Counted from the first letter of the stretch, positions 1 to 9,263 are shown. The stretch: 64,000 nucleotides of DNA from Paenibacillus kobensis NBRC 15729 (GCF_004000825.1 NZ_BILZ01000003.1:1-64000); one strand, 5' to 3'. A program made the numbers and translations. Notes: generated by a model not told the origin, from the sequence alone.

Positions 1-90
1 CTTAGGTGCTTTTCGACACCTATCTCAGCACCGATCCCCGGTTCTGCCTCACTTAGGTGCCTTTCGGCACCAATAATGGCACCTATGTGC
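1..90. repeat. Short direct repeat with hairpin, intergenic
   Basis: Two near-identical copies of CTTAGGTGCTTTTCGACACC lie at 1-20 and 52-71. The second forms the stem GGTGCC-tttc-GGCACC, and a further GGCACCTA follows at 79-86. The segment lies downstream of the DUF2306 gene (minus strand). It has no U-run, so it is not a canonical terminator on what can be seen. Function unknown. Confidence 0.4.
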
Positions 91-119
91 TATAAAAATC
101 CAATATTGCCCAGGAAATA

Positions 120-746
120 TCACCGGACCTGCCGCCTGCGCACGATAAGCTCACCAGCCAGCAGAAGCATTAGAATCGAGCCGTATACGGAAGCCGTATA
201 GCTCGTTATATATGACAATCCGCTTACTTCTTGAAGGAGGTTCGTGAACAGATGGATCAATAAGTTCGTGAAGACGAACAAGTAGCTTCTCGTCATCCAA
301 TTACGGTGCGCATTTACTTGCTTCTTCTTGATCTTGATCACGGCTATAACGGTCATGGCCGCCCAGATGATATTCAACATATTGAATGGAATGCTCGTGA
401 CCCTTCCTCCCGTTGCATAAGGGGCCATATATCCAGATGTGAGGCCGACGAGCATCACCGAAACCACATACAAATACCCGTTCATGCGATGAAACTTGCG
501 ATGGTTCTTATAGACCGCCGACGAGAAGTTGATCATACCGGCAATCATGCACAAACAGGCAAACACAACGTGAATCCGCATAACCGGCAGCCAAGCATCT
601 AAATTCAACACTCGTTTGATAGCCGTCTTGTGGCTCAGAAACCGCTCGGCACTAGGATCATCTATAAAGTTGGCGTATACGGTATATACGGTCAATAGAA
701 CCGCTGCCAACACCAAGCAGAAATACGTCTTCCTCCGTCCAGCCAT
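120..746 (-). CDS. DUF2306 family membrane protein
   Basis: A 208-residue integral membrane protein. It shows an N-terminal membrane segment followed by about five more, with the family pattern of conserved histidines: RIHVVFA near residue 57, HRMNGY near 87, and HRNWMTRSY near 146. These match DUF2306 as I know it; the biochemical role of the family is unknown. I chose the internal ATG at 746 because AAGGAAGGTGAC precedes it at good spacing, whereas the longer frame to 785 has no ribosome site. It stands alone, with the terminator of the signalling operon upstream of it. Confidence 0.75.
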   Translation of the reverse strand: MAGRRKTYFCLVLAAVLLTVYTVYANFIDDPSAERFLSHKTAIKRVLNLDAWLPVMRIHVVFACLCMIAGMINFSSAVYKNHRKFHRMNGYLYVVSVMLVGLTSGYMAPYATGGRVTSIPFNMLNIIWAAMTVIAVIKIKKKQVNAHRNWMTRSYLFVFTNLLIHLFTNLLQEVSGLSYITSYTASVYGSILMLLLAGELIVRRRQVR

Positions 747-882
747 CTTGTCACCTTCCTTCTTACCAACACGCATTACCAACATGCGCAGAACAAGAAC
801 CGAACCATTCGATCCCTTATTAAATTATAAAATAGTATGACCGGCTCCCGTTCAGACAATTGTTACGTTTTTTCGCCTAAAC

Positions 883-909
883 GAAAAAGCCATCCCGCAC
901 GGGATGGCT
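883..909 (-). terminator. Terminator of the kinase/CheR operon
   Basis: Perfect 9-bp stem AGCCATCCC with a 4-nt loop, followed on the minus strand by TTTTTCG. It lies directly after the stop of the REC-PAS kinase gene. Confidence 0.85.
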
Positions 910-915
910 TCTTCT

Positions 916-2700
916 CTAACCGCTCAAATCAAAATGAACAAAGAACGTCGTGCCCCTGCTGCTCGTCTGCACCTTGATGACGGCGCCATGCCGCTCGGCA
1001 ATGCCGTAGCAGACCGACAGACCGAGGCCAGTACCGCTCGCCTTCGTGCTGAAGAACGGCGTCCCGAGCTTCTCTAGAAACTCTTCCTTAATGCCGCTGC
1101 CTTGATCGATAACTTCCATGACGACCTGCTTATCGTCAGCGTAAGTCTTGAGTGTAATCGTGCCGCCCGTCGGCATCGCGTCCAACCCGTTCAGCACCAG
1201 ATTCAGCACCAACTGCCGAATCTCCTTCTCGTCCAATTGAATCGGCGGGCATTCGCTCAGTTCAAGCGCTATATCGTGGTTGCCAGTCATCGCCTTCGAT
1301 TGAATAAGCGGGAACAACGTTTCGATTATGGTGTTGATTTGCTTCGACTTGCGGCTTGTCGGCGCTTGAGCGCCCACGGCCAGAAACTCGGTGACGATGC
1401 TGTGCACCCGGTCGAGTTCTTCGATCATGATGTCGGTATATTCGCTCGAAGGATTATTTTTGGACAATTGCAGAAAACCGCGCACTGTCGTCATCGGATT
1501 CCGGATCTCGTGGACGATACCGGCCGCCATTTCTCCTGTCAAATTAAGCCGGTCGAGACGGACCATCTCTTTCTCCAGGAATATGCGCTCCGATATGTCT
1601 GTCACAACGCTAAGCAGATGCTCCTCGCCGCGAATGTGCATCACTTCGTTCGACAGCAAGCCTTCTCGCAGATCGCCCGACTTCGTCATATACCGTATGC
1701 GCACATTACGGGCCGGTCCCCACGGATCATGGCGCCCCGCAGCCTGGTCTCGGTCATCCGTGTCCACGATGTATTGAATGAGATCGGCCGTATGATTCAC
1801 AATCTCGTCTTTAAGGAAACCGGTCGCGTTCAGAAGACTCTCATTCACGTTAATGTACCGCTTATCCTTCATCGATCTTAAGGCAATGAGGCATGGCGTC
1901 GTATCGAAAATTTGGCGGAACCGCTCTTCCTCCATCATCTTGCGGTCGGTTACATCCCGGATGGAGCAGACGTACAGCTCCTGTCCGACAATGCTCGCCT
2001 TCCCGGCCTGAACGTCGACGGGGAACGGGGTCCCGTCTTGGCGAACAGCCGTCGTCTCGATCAGCTTGGTTACGCCGCTCGTATCGCTGAGCAGCACGGA
2101 GGACAGCGCAGGTACAATGCAATCGACCGGCTGCCCGATCAGCATATCCGGCGAATAACCGAACATGGAGACGACAACCGGATTCAGCGACGATATCATG
2201 CCTTGCTCGTCGACCGTTACGATCATATCGTTCGATGTCTCTCCGATTACCTTCAGCAGTTCATTCTGAAGCTTAATCCGCTCCTGGTACTGATACATTT
2301 GGACGAACGCTTCGATCTTCATCTTGAGCGTCTCCGGATGGAACGGTTTGAATATATAATCAATAGCGCCGACTTCATAGCCGTGCTTCACATGCTCCGC
2401 CGCCTGACTAATGGCCGTGATAAAAATAATTGGAACGTATTTCGACCGCTCTCTCATCTTAATAAGCTTTGCCGTCTCGAAGCCATTCATACCCGGCATC
2501 TGAACGTCCAGCAGAATGACAGCGAAGTCATTCGTGAGCACATGACGCAGTGCCTCCTCGCCGGAGTGCGCGCGAAACAACCGGTAATTAGGCGCGTTGA
2601 GAATCGCTTCGAGCGCGATTAAGTTTTCGGGCCGATCATCCACCATCAAGATGTTCACTTGCGACGCCGCGCTATTTGACCTTGCGGTATAGCTTCTCAT
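916..2700 (-). CDS. REC-PAS-PAS sensor histidine kinase
   Basis: A 594-residue soluble kinase. An N-terminal receiver domain (about 15-135) has the phospho-acceptor Asp in ILLDVQMPG and the Lys in FKPFHPE. Two PAS domains follow (about 145-250 and 260-370). The HisKA motif HEIRNPMTTV is near residue 397 and the ATPase domain near 490-590 has the N box and GTGLGLSV. There are no membrane segments, so the input is probably phosphoryl transfer from the upstream hybrid kinase or a PAS ligand. The start overlaps the end of the cheR-like gene by 29 bp, implying translational coupling. It is the last gene of a three-gene operon. Confidence 0.85.
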   Translation of the reverse strand: MRSYTARSNSAASQVNILMVDDRPENLIALEAILNAPNYRLFRAHSGEEALRHVLTNDFAVILLDVQMPGMNGFETAKLIKMRERSKYVPIIFITAISQAAEHVKHGYEVGAIDYIFKPFHPETLKMKIEAFVQMYQYQERIKLQNELLKVIGETSNDMIVTVDEQGMISSLNPVVVSMFGYSPDMLIGQPVDCIVPALSSVLLSDTSGVTKLIETTAVRQDGTPFPVDVQAGKASIVGQELYVCSIRDVTDRKMMEEERFRQIFDTTPCLIALRSMKDKRYINVNESLLNATGFLKDEIVNHTADLIQYIVDTDDRDQAAGRHDPWGPARNVRIRYMTKSGDLREGLLSNEVMHIRGEEHLLSVVTDISERIFLEKEMVRLDRLNLTGEMAAGIVHEIRNPMTTVRGFLQLSKNNPSSEYTDIMIEELDRVHSIVTEFLAVGAQAPTSRKSKQINTIIETLFPLIQSKAMTGNHDIALELSECPPIQLDEKEIRQLVLNLVLNGLDAMPTGGTITLKTYADDKQVVMEVIDQGSGIKEEFLEKLGTPFFSTKASGTGLGLSVCYGIAERHGAVIKVQTSSRGTTFFVHFDLSG

Positions 2701-3514
2701 TCGGTTCCATCTCCTTGTAACAATCTGTAAAGCTCGTAAAGGTGATGCTCTCTCGATGTCCCAATCCTAGAAATCCGGACGGCGATAAGCTTTGATGGAA
2801 CAATTCATGAACGCGGGTTTGCAAATGGGTATTGAAGTAGATCATCACATTCCGGCACAAAATAACATGGAACTCGTTGAAGGACTCGTCCACGGCCAGA
2901 TTATGCTGAGCAAAGGTAATCCTCTCTCCGAGGAACGGACGGAACTCCGCACGGCCGCCGGTGACGGATATGTATTCTTCTAGCGACTTCTTGCCGCCCG
3001 CCAATTCATAATTACGGGCATACGACTCCATTCGATCGAGCGGGAACGATTCCTGCTTCGCATCTTCAAGTACCCCCTCGTTCATATCCGTCGCATAAAT
3101 TCTTGTCTTCGCAAGCAGCCCTTCCTCATGCAGCAAGATCGCCATCGCATACGCTTCCTCGCCCGTGGAGCAACCCGCATGCCAAATCCGAATGAGGGGA
3201 TAGCCTTTCAAATGCGGAACGACCGTACGTCTGAACGCTCTAAAGAAGCTCGGGTCGCGGAACAGTTCCGTCACATTAATCGAAAAGTCGTCGGAAAGCC
3301 GCTTGAACACTCTGCGGTCATGCAGCACCTTCTCCTGCAAGCCGGAGACCGTCTTTAAGTGTTCGGCCCTCATGCGATGCCATATCCGCCGGCGGATCGT
3401 CGACATGACATAGTTCCGGAAGTCAACGCCGTAATGCCGGTAAAGCGCCTCTAGCAGCAGCTCGATCTCGATCTGCTCCAGCTCGTCAATTGGTTCATTG
3501 TCATTCATACACAA
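2672..3514 (-). CDS. CheR-type protein-glutamate O-methyltransferase
   Basis: A 280-residue protein with the two-part CheR layout: a helical N-terminal domain with a basic RRRIWHRM helix near residues 41-48, and a SAM-binding domain with AGCSTGEEAYAMAI, a DMNEGVL acidic loop and CRNVMIYF. The family methylates receptor glutamates, but no receptor or CheB lies in the window, so here it probably belongs to a signalling cassette rather than flagellar chemotaxis. AGGTGG lies 9 nt before the TTG at 3514 and 15 nt before an ATG at 3508, so TTG is the likelier start. It sits 15 bp after the hybrid kinase gene and overlaps the next kinase gene. Confidence 0.85.
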   Translation of the reverse strand: MCMNDNEPIDELEQIEIELLLEALYRHYGVDFRNYVMSTIRRRIWHRMRAEHLKTVSGLQEKVLHDRRVFKRLSDDFSINVTELFRDPSFFRAFRRTVVPHLKGYPLIRIWHAGCSTGEEAYAMAILLHEEGLLAKTRIYATDMNEGVLEDAKQESFPLDRMESYARNYELAGGKKSLEEYISVTGGRAEFRPFLGERITFAQHNLAVDESFNEFHVILCRNVMIYFNTHLQTRVHELFHQSLSPSGFLGLGHRESITFTSFTDCYKEMEPNEKLYRKVK

Positions 3515-3529
3515 TATGGGTGACCACCT

Positions 3530-6217
3530 CTATCTATTAAGCCATTGATGGATACGGGCGAACAGCTGCTCCAGCTTGACCGGTTTACTGATATAGTCGG
3601 ATGCGCCGGCTTCGATGCATTTGTCTTTGTCGTCCTTCATTGCCTTGGCCGTGAGTGCGATGATCGGCAGCGACTCGAAGGCCGGCATTGTCCGCAGCGT
3701 ACGCATCGTCTCGTAACCGTCCATCTCCGGCAACATGATATCCATGAGCACGAGATCTACGTCCGGGTGATCCTTAAGCACATTCAAGCAAGAAATTCCG
3801 TTCTCGGCGAATAGCACGGTCGCATTCCGGCTCTCCAGTGCAATTGTCGTAGCATATATATTCCGCATGTCGTCGTCGACGATCAATATTTTTCGGCCTT
3901 CCCATGAAGCCCCGTTGAATTCAGCATCAGCGTCATACGGGTCTGCCAACGTTGTAGCACTCGCATCGGCTGCTGCAATTTCCTGATGCAGACTGCCGGA
4001 ATCGCCTGCTTCCTTCCACTCCTCGCATGGCAGAATGAACGAGAAGACACTGCCTTTGCCGACCACGCTATTCACGATAATGTCGCCATGGAGAAGATGC
4101 GCCATATTCAGGCTGATCGACAGACCAAGCCCGGTTCCGCCATAACGGCGGTTCGTCGTCCCGTCTGCTTGCTGGAACGCTTGGAAGATCAGACTCTGCT
4201 TATCCTGCGGAATGCCAATGCCGGTATCGCTAATCGTAAACGCGATGCCATTGTGTATGGCCGCCCGGTTCTCGTGCCCGTTCAGCCAGTTCGCAGTCGC
4301 GCGGTGAATATGCAGCTTAACCTCGCCGCGCTCTGTAAATTTGAAGGCGTTGGATAACAGGTTTTTGACGATCTGCAGAAGACGCTGCTCATCGGTGAAG
4401 ATCGCCGGCGGCAGATTCGGGTCCAGCATCGTCGTAAACTTCAAGCCCTTCTGGCGGGCGACCGGCGAGAACTGCTGCTCAGCAAATTCCTGGATATTCT
4501 GCAGTCCGACCGTTCCGTGGACGAGATCGATTTTGCCCGACTCCACCTTGGACAGGTCGAGAATATCGTTAATCAGCTGAAGCAGGTCGTTGCCCGAATG
4601 ATGGATCGTTCTTGCATACTTAATCTGGCTCTCGTTCAGATTGCCGTCTACGTTCTCCGTCAGTATGTTAGATAAAATAAGCAGACTGTTCAGCGGTGTA
4701 CGCAGCTCATGCGACATGTTGGCGAGAAACTCCGACTTATACTGCGAGCTGAGCGCCAGCTGTACCGCCTTCTCCTCCAATTCATTCTTCGTCTTCTCTA
4801 ACTCTTTCGTCTTCTGCTCGGAATTTCGGTACTGTTCTTCAAGCTTCTCGTTAATTCCCCGGAGCTCTTCCGACTGCGTCTGCAGTTCTTCGGTCAGCAC
4901 CTGCGACTCCACGAGCAGCTGCTCGATCTGCATTCGGCCCGAAATGCTGCTGATAACGCTTCCGAGATGAGTCGATACATGCTGAAGCAGCGTCTGCTGG
5001 ATAGGGTTGAATGTACCGAACGACGCCAGCTCGATAACGGCGACGACCTGCTCCTCGAATTGAATCGGCATAATGAGCAGACTGGCCGGCGCAGCCTTGC
5101 CTAACCCGGAGGCGATCTGAATATAGTTGTCCGGGATACTGGTAAGCACAATTGTCCGGCCTTCGAGGGCGGCTTGCCCGACTAGGCCTTCCCCGCTCTT
5201 AAAAGATTCCGCTCCGATATTCGTCTGCTGATAAGCGTAAGACGCCAGCTTGTTCAGCTGTTGGCGCCGGCCGTTGCTCTGCTTCAAATAGAAAACACCG
5301 TAGCTCGCATCGACAAGCGGCGTAATGGTCGCAATAAACAGCTGGGCGAGCGACTCCAAATTGTGAACACCTTGAAATTTCGTCGCCAAATTCGCAACGT
5401 TCGTCTCCAGCCAGCGCTGCTCTTGCTCCAGAACCGAATATTTGTTAAGCGTCTTCGCCATTTCATTGAAAGAACGGGCGATGTCGCCGATCTCATCCTG
5501 TGTGCGCACTTCAATCTGCGGAAGCACGGACGACGATTTCGAATCATGAGTAAAGCCGGTGATGACACTCGTAATTTTGAACAAATTGGTCGTAATGCGG
5601 TGTGACAGTATAAGTCCAATTAGCAGGGTTAGAATAAAAGTGATTACCGTCAGGATTGCAGTCGTCCGGTTAACAAATTGGACCATGTCGATGTTCGCGT
5701 CCCTGCCCTCATCGAGCAGCAATTGCTGTTGATCAGCGATTGACTTCGAGATCGTCCCCAGCTTTTGGCCGATTGGCATGACCTTGTCTCTGAAATAGGC
5801 TAACGCCGCTTCTTGATCGTCATTTTGTTCCAGACTCAATAGTACTTGCTCGTAGCTGCTCTTGAACGCTTGATTCGTCGCATCGAGCTGTTGGAAAGCC
5901 TCCATCTCTTCTGGTGCGGTAATCATAAATTCGGCTTGGCCGGTCAGCAGATTCATCTGATCGTTAGCAGACTGAAGCTCGGTTAGAAAATCGGCATCAC
6001 TTGTAAGCAAATAACCCCTCAAACTGTTCGTCTGCTCCACGGACAAATACTGAATATCCTTTACCTTGTTTAGAATAGCCGCCCGTTGGTCAATGAGATG
6101 GTTATATGACTTATTGACCTTATCGTTATAGATATAGGCTGTAATGTTAACCGCGGTTACAAAGAACGCAACCGATAAGAAACCGATTAGCAGCTTGCTT
6201 CGAATCGTAAACCTCAT
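3530..6217 (-). CDS. CHASE3-HAMP-GAF hybrid histidine kinase with C-terminal receiver
   Basis: An 895-residue membrane kinase. Order: first membrane helix (about 8-28), extracytoplasmic CHASE3-like helical domain (about 30-180), second membrane helix (about 187-207), HAMP, GAF (about 290-430), coiled coil rich in Glu and Lys (about 430-490), HisKA with MSHELRTPLN (His near 503), ATPase domain with DTGIGIP and GGTGLGLS, and a receiver domain with VLMDIMLPEMDG and ISKPVK. I start at the ATG at 6217, which has GGAGGAA upstream; the longer frame to 6259 lacks a ribosome site. It is first in the operon with the CheR-like and REC-PAS kinase genes, so it is the probable sensory input. Confidence 0.88.
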   Translation of the reverse strand: MRFTIRSKLLIGFLSVAFFVTAVNITAYIYNDKVNKSYNHLIDQRAAILNKVKDIQYLSVEQTNSLRGYLLTSDADFLTELQSANDQMNLLTGQAEFMITAPEEMEAFQQLDATNQAFKSSYEQVLLSLEQNDDQEAALAYFRDKVMPIGQKLGTISKSIADQQQLLLDEGRDANIDMVQFVNRTTAILTVITFILTLLIGLILSHRITTNLFKITSVITGFTHDSKSSSVLPQIEVRTQDEIGDIARSFNEMAKTLNKYSVLEQEQRWLETNVANLATKFQGVHNLESLAQLFIATITPLVDASYGVFYLKQSNGRRQQLNKLASYAYQQTNIGAESFKSGEGLVGQAALEGRTIVLTSIPDNYIQIASGLGKAAPASLLIMPIQFEEQVVAVIELASFGTFNPIQQTLLQHVSTHLGSVISSISGRMQIEQLLVESQVLTEELQTQSEELRGINEKLEEQYRNSEQKTKELEKTKNELEEKAVQLALSSQYKSEFLANMSHELRTPLNSLLILSNILTENVDGNLNESQIKYARTIHHSGNDLLQLINDILDLSKVESGKIDLVHGTVGLQNIQEFAEQQFSPVARQKGLKFTTMLDPNLPPAIFTDEQRLLQIVKNLLSNAFKFTERGEVKLHIHRATANWLNGHENRAAIHNGIAFTISDTGIGIPQDKQSLIFQAFQQADGTTNRRYGGTGLGLSISLNMAHLLHGDIIVNSVVGKGSVFSFILPCEEWKEAGDSGSLHQEIAAADASATTLADPYDADAEFNGASWEGRKILIVDDDMRNIYATTIALESRNATVLFAENGISCLNVLKDHPDVDLVLMDIMLPEMDGYETMRTLRTMPAFESLPIIALTAKAMKDDKDKCIEAGASDYISKPVKLEQLFARIHQWLNR

Positions 6218-6405
6218 GTCGTTCCTCCAATTCGTTTCTTCGGCCTCTAATTCGAACAATTCGCCTCTGTTAACTGTAAATTACTATTCTTGTTAACAGA
6301 TTAATATAGCGCCAATGAATTGTAAGGGGGTGCGCGAAACTGTCACAAAATAGACACAATTGCCAAGAGGCTTCGACAAGATTCGCCATTTTTCTCGCTA
6401 CTGAC

Positions 6406-6436
6406 GAAAAAAATAAGCATCCCGTGAGGACGCTTA
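6406..6436 (-). terminator. Terminator after methyltransferase gene
   Basis: Stem AAGCGTCC / GGATGCTT (one G-U pair) followed on the minus strand by ATTTTTTT. The remaining 6218-6405 stretch upstream of the hybrid kinase holds no visible gene. Confidence 0.8.
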
Positions 6437-6472
6437 AGCTTACTTGGTTCATATATGCTGACTTTAAGCGAC

Positions 6473-7207
6473 TTACCTCGCATTCGCCTTCACGATTAGA
6501 AAGTGAGGACGGATCGAGAGGCGGTCGAACCATCGGTTGCACCATGCCAGCGCATCCGGGTTGTTCCACAACTCCGCTTCGGGCTGCGGCTCAATGACTC
6601 GGTCGATCACGAACAGCTCCGCCGTCGCATTGATCACCTCTTGAATCGGCCGCCTGTAGAACGTCACTTCGACCGGACCCGACTCCTTCTTGTTCCATAC
6701 TTCAGAAAGAAGCTCATGCGCAAAATAATCCGGCCGCTCGAAATGTGTAAAATCCATAAAAGGATGATGAACGGAATAAATCAGCTTCCCGCCAGGCTTT
6801 AAGATACGTTGAAACTCTCGGAAGGTGGGTCCCCAATCGCTGATGTAGTGCAGCGTCAAGGAGCTGACGATAAGGTCGAACGAGTCCGTTTCGAACGGGA
6901 GAGGCTCCGTCAGATCGCAGGCAAATATGTTCGCTTGGTCGCCGACCCGCCTTGAGCATGCCTCAGCCATCTCCGGACTCAAATCGACTGCCGTCACCTG
7001 TGCGCCCAACCGAATGAACTGTTCCGTATACCATCCCGCAGCGCAGCCCGCATCCAAGACCTTAAGCCCGCTCATATCGCTCGGCATCTGCTTCATCATA
7101 GACGGACGTTCATAGTAAGCGTTATGCCCGCTCTGCGTATCTACATGCAGCTCGTAATCTTTCGCCAGCTTGCTGTAAGCTTCGATTACTTTGTCCTTCA
7201 TGGTCAT
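6473..7207 (-). CDS. Class I SAM-dependent methyltransferase
   Basis: A 244-residue cytoplasmic methyltransferase. Motif I is VLDAGCAAGWYTE near residue 51, followed by VTAVDLSPEMAE and the post-motif FDLIVSSLTLHYI. The pattern is of the ubiE/UbiG-like small-molecule methyltransferases; the substrate cannot be read. Of several in-frame starts I chose ATG 7207, which has GGAGG nine bases upstream; 7201 is an alternative. It is a single-gene unit ended by its own terminator. Confidence 0.8.
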   Translation of the reverse strand: MTMKDKVIEAYSKLAKDYELHVDTQSGHNAYYERPSMMKQMPSDMSGLKVLDAGCAAGWYTEQFIRLGAQVTAVDLSPEMAEACSRRVGDQANIFACDLTEPLPFETDSFDLIVSSLTLHYISDWGPTFREFQRILKPGGKLIYSVHHPFMDFTHFERPDYFAHELLSEVWNKKESGPVEVTFYRRPIQEVINATAELFVIDRVIEPQPEAELWNNPDALAWCNRWFDRLSIRPHFLIVKANAR

Positions 7208-7267
7208 CCAGCATCGCCTCCAACCTTTATTTTCTATGGACACCTCTGACAATCCTGTAGGACAAAA

Positions 7268-7295
7268 GCAAAAGACTGCGGCATTAAGCCGCAGC
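7268..7295 (-). terminator. Terminator after GNAT gene
   Basis: Perfect stem CTGCGGC-ttaat-GCCGCAG followed on the minus strand by TCTTTTGCTTTT, between the GNAT and methyltransferase genes. Confidence 0.85.
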
Positions 7296-7308
7296 CTCAG
7301 TAGTGGAT

Positions 7309-7881
7309 CTACCGATCCAAAGCCGTGTCCGTCTGTTCGCCGTTCTCATAACGGAACCTATAAATAGTCATCTCTCCGGCCTCTGGATTAGGACCGGTTT
7401 CTTCGGCAAATCCACCATTCGTAAGAACCGCCAGCGTCCTTCTGTAGAATCCTTGCGCACGCGAATTGCGGTCTGTCTTGTTCGTGTGAATTTCCCAGTG
7501 TCCGGGATGCTGGCTGAAAAGCTGCCTCAGCGCTTCTTCTCCGACGCCCTTCCCGCGGTAATGGCGCAGCAAGAAGAACTCGTTCAAGTAGTAGTCGATA
7601 TCATCCGGACATGGCATATAAGGCGCTGTCGCGACAAAAGCAAGTCCGGCCGGAAGACCGTCTGCCTTAATGAGATAAGGGAACAGGACGCCGGGGTGCT
7701 CCCACCATATATCGAATACCCGGTTCTGGTCCGCTAACGTCTGGGTATCGTCCTCTTCGAAAACACCATATTGATTCGTCTTGCGCTCCCATATCTCGGA
7801 CAAATCATGCAAATACAGCGGGTATATATTATTGATAATAAATTTGTCTTCGACACTGCAAAGCTGCAGTTCTATCTTCAC
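7309..7881 (-). CDS. GNAT family N-acetyltransferase
   Basis: A 190-residue predicted acetyltransferase. The acetyl-CoA motif A is seen as YRGKGVGEEALRQLF, followed by a motif B region with RNSRAQGFYRR. The N-terminal half has the usual alternating strand and helix pattern. The acceptor substrate is unknown. AAGGAGGGG lies 8 nt before the GTG at 7881, which I prefer over the upstream ATG at 7899 that is itself part of that ribosome site. Confidence 0.75.
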   Translation of the reverse strand: MKIELQLCSVEDKFIINNIYPLYLHDLSEIWERKTNQYGVFEEDDTQTLADQNRVFDIWWEHPGVLFPYLIKADGLPAGLAFVATAPYMPCPDDIDYYLNEFFLLRHYRGKGVGEEALRQLFSQHPGHWEIHTNKTDRNSRAQGFYRRTLAVLTNGGFAEETGPNPEAGEMTIYRFRYENGEQTDTALDR

Positions 7882-8010
7882 GTTCAACCCCTCCTTCATC
7901 TCCCGTATTCATACGACAAGTATACGAGGCGGCACTCCCGCATCATAGGCCAAGAATGGGTATAAAGGTTTGGTGCATCATTCTTCTGTACAGCAGGTCC
8001 AGTCTCTCTT

Positions 8011-8556
8011 TTATAAAAGCTCCCGGATCGCCTGCCCGATATCAGCCGGCTCGATCGTCGGCTCGAATCTGCCTCGCACATGGCCATCCCGGTCGATCAG
8101 AAACTTCGAGAAATTCCACTTCACCCCATCATCTGAATATAGATCCGGGTATTGTTCCCGCAGGAACTGATCCATCCATCGCCCTCTCTCGGTCTGCAGG
8201 TCGAAGCCTTCGAACGGCGCTTGTTCCACAAGGTATTGGAATAGCGGATGCGCGGCTGGTCCCCGAACCTCTACTTTCTCGAACAATGGGAAGGTAATGC
8301 CGAAATTCTGCTCACAATACTGCTGGGCCTCAACGCCGGTTCCCGGCTCTTTGTCGTTAAATTGGTTACAAGGAAATCCGATTACTTCGAGGCCGTGCTC
8401 CCGGTAATCGTCATACAGGCTCTGAAGCCCGGCGAATTGGCGCGAGTAGCCGCATCGGCTGGCGGTGTTGACGATAAGCAGAACTTGACCGCGATAGACG
8501 GATAAGTCAACAATTGCACCATCCACGGAGCGCGCCTGGTATTCATATATCGACAA
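8011..8556 (-). CDS. bsaA: Glutathione peroxidase-type thiol peroxidase
   Basis: A 181-residue peroxidase of the GPx family. The peroxidatic Cys is at residue 35 in NTASRCGYS (Cys, not selenocysteine). The family motifs FPCNQF and WNFSKFL supply the remaining active-site Gln and Trp/Asn; the Cys in FPCNQF is the usual resolving candidate. Bacterial members reduce hydroperoxides with thioredoxin. The start is TTG at 8556, eight bases after GGAGG, which yields the typical MSIYEY N-terminus; the TTG at 8562 lies only 2 nt from the site. An inverted repeat upstream may be an operator. Confidence 0.88.
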   Translation of the reverse strand: MSIYEYQARSVDGAIVDLSVYRGQVLLIVNTASRCGYSRQFAGLQSLYDDYREHGLEVIGFPCNQFNDKEPGTGVEAQQYCEQNFGITFPLFEKVEVRGPAAHPLFQYLVEQAPFEGFDLQTERGRWMDQFLREQYPDLYSDDGVKWNFSKFLIDRDGHVRGRFEPTIEPADIGQAIRELL

Positions 8557-8620
8557 TGGCAATCCCTCCTCTTATTTGCCATTATCATAATCCGTTGTTT
8601 GCTATAGGTCTAATATATAG

Positions 8621-8647
8621 TTGTAATTAGTTTAATAGATATTACAA
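8621..8647. promoter_or_regulatory. Inverted repeat upstream of the peroxidase gene
   Basis: Perfect arms TTGTAAT and ATTACAA separated by 13 bp, in an AT-rich segment about 65 bp before the peroxidase start. It resembles regulator half-sites of the Fur/PerR kind in composition, but the spacing does not match the usual 7-1-7 layout, so the assignment is only a suggestion. Confidence 0.35.
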
Positions 8648-8727
8648 ATAAAATAATCTTGCATATTTCCGCCATGTCGGTTTTTTGTGACAAAAAAGAA
8701 AGCCAAATAACCCGCTCTAAACATTTA

Positions 8728-8757
8728 GGGGCTCCCCGGTCCAGACCGAAGGAGCCC
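8728..8757. terminator. Hairpin after the SRPBCC gene
   Basis: Two-part stem GGGCTCC/GGAGCCC around CGGTC/GACCG. It follows the stop of the minus-strand SRPBCC gene; the U-run is weak on that strand and better on the plus strand. Confidence 0.6.
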
Positions 8758-8762
8758 TCATT

Positions 8763-9209
8763 TTATTTCGCTAACCCAGCCAGCACCGCATGCAGCCGGT
8801 CCAAGTTCTGCTCATTGGCGTCGCCGCAGTAGCCTTTCACGGCCTCGAACTCTTCCGGCTTGTTGAACGTTTGATGGAACATCATGCCCGTAGCACCGCC
8901 CCGCTCCTCGAAGGTCGCTGTAACTTGAAACTCCGGGGCAAACAGATGCTTAATGACGATCCGCTCGTACGGCACGACTTCTACGAATACGTTATGGTTC
9001 GAATAGTCAGTGCCATCCGGTCCATGCATGATGAACCTCCAGTCGCCGCCAGGCCTCGGGTCGAATTCATGGATCGTATTCGTGAATCCGTCTGGCCCCC
9101 ACCAGCGGGCAATCAGCTCCGGGGTCGTCCACGCTTTAAAAACATCCTCCCGTGCAAATTCAAGCTCCCGCGTCGTAATGATTTCGTTCGTTCCTACAAC
9201 CGTTGTCAT
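8763..9209 (-). CDS. SRPBCC (AHSA1-like) domain protein
   Basis: A 148-residue START/Bet v1-fold protein. The family signature is clear: ELEFAREDVFKAWTTPELIARWWGPDGF, here split as the ARED..W motif and RWWGPDG, followed by FDPRPGGDWRF and HQTF. These bind hydrophobic ligands or act as co-chaperone-like proteins; the specific role is unknown. Start ATG 9209 has GGAGG nine bases upstream; the two upstream ATG codons are too near or overlap the site. Its promoter (9264-9294) has the 19-bp spacer and palindrome of MerR-activated promoters, so expression is probably inducible. Confidence 0.8.
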   Translation of the reverse strand: MTTVVGTNEIITTRELEFAREDVFKAWTTPELIARWWGPDGFTNTIHEFDPRPGGDWRFIMHGPDGTDYSNHNVFVEVVPYERIVIKHLFAPEFQVTATFEERGGATGMMFHQTFNKPEEFEAVKGYCGDANEQNLDRLHAVLAGLAK

Positions 9210-9263
9210 CGTCATACGCCTCCTCATATTGTTTGATTATGCTATTGGATCACCAGTAGCTTC

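Noticed and set aside
5284-5619. 111-codon minus-strand frame inside the hybrid kinase
   Set aside because: Out-of-frame shadow of the GAF/HAMP coding region with no start signal.
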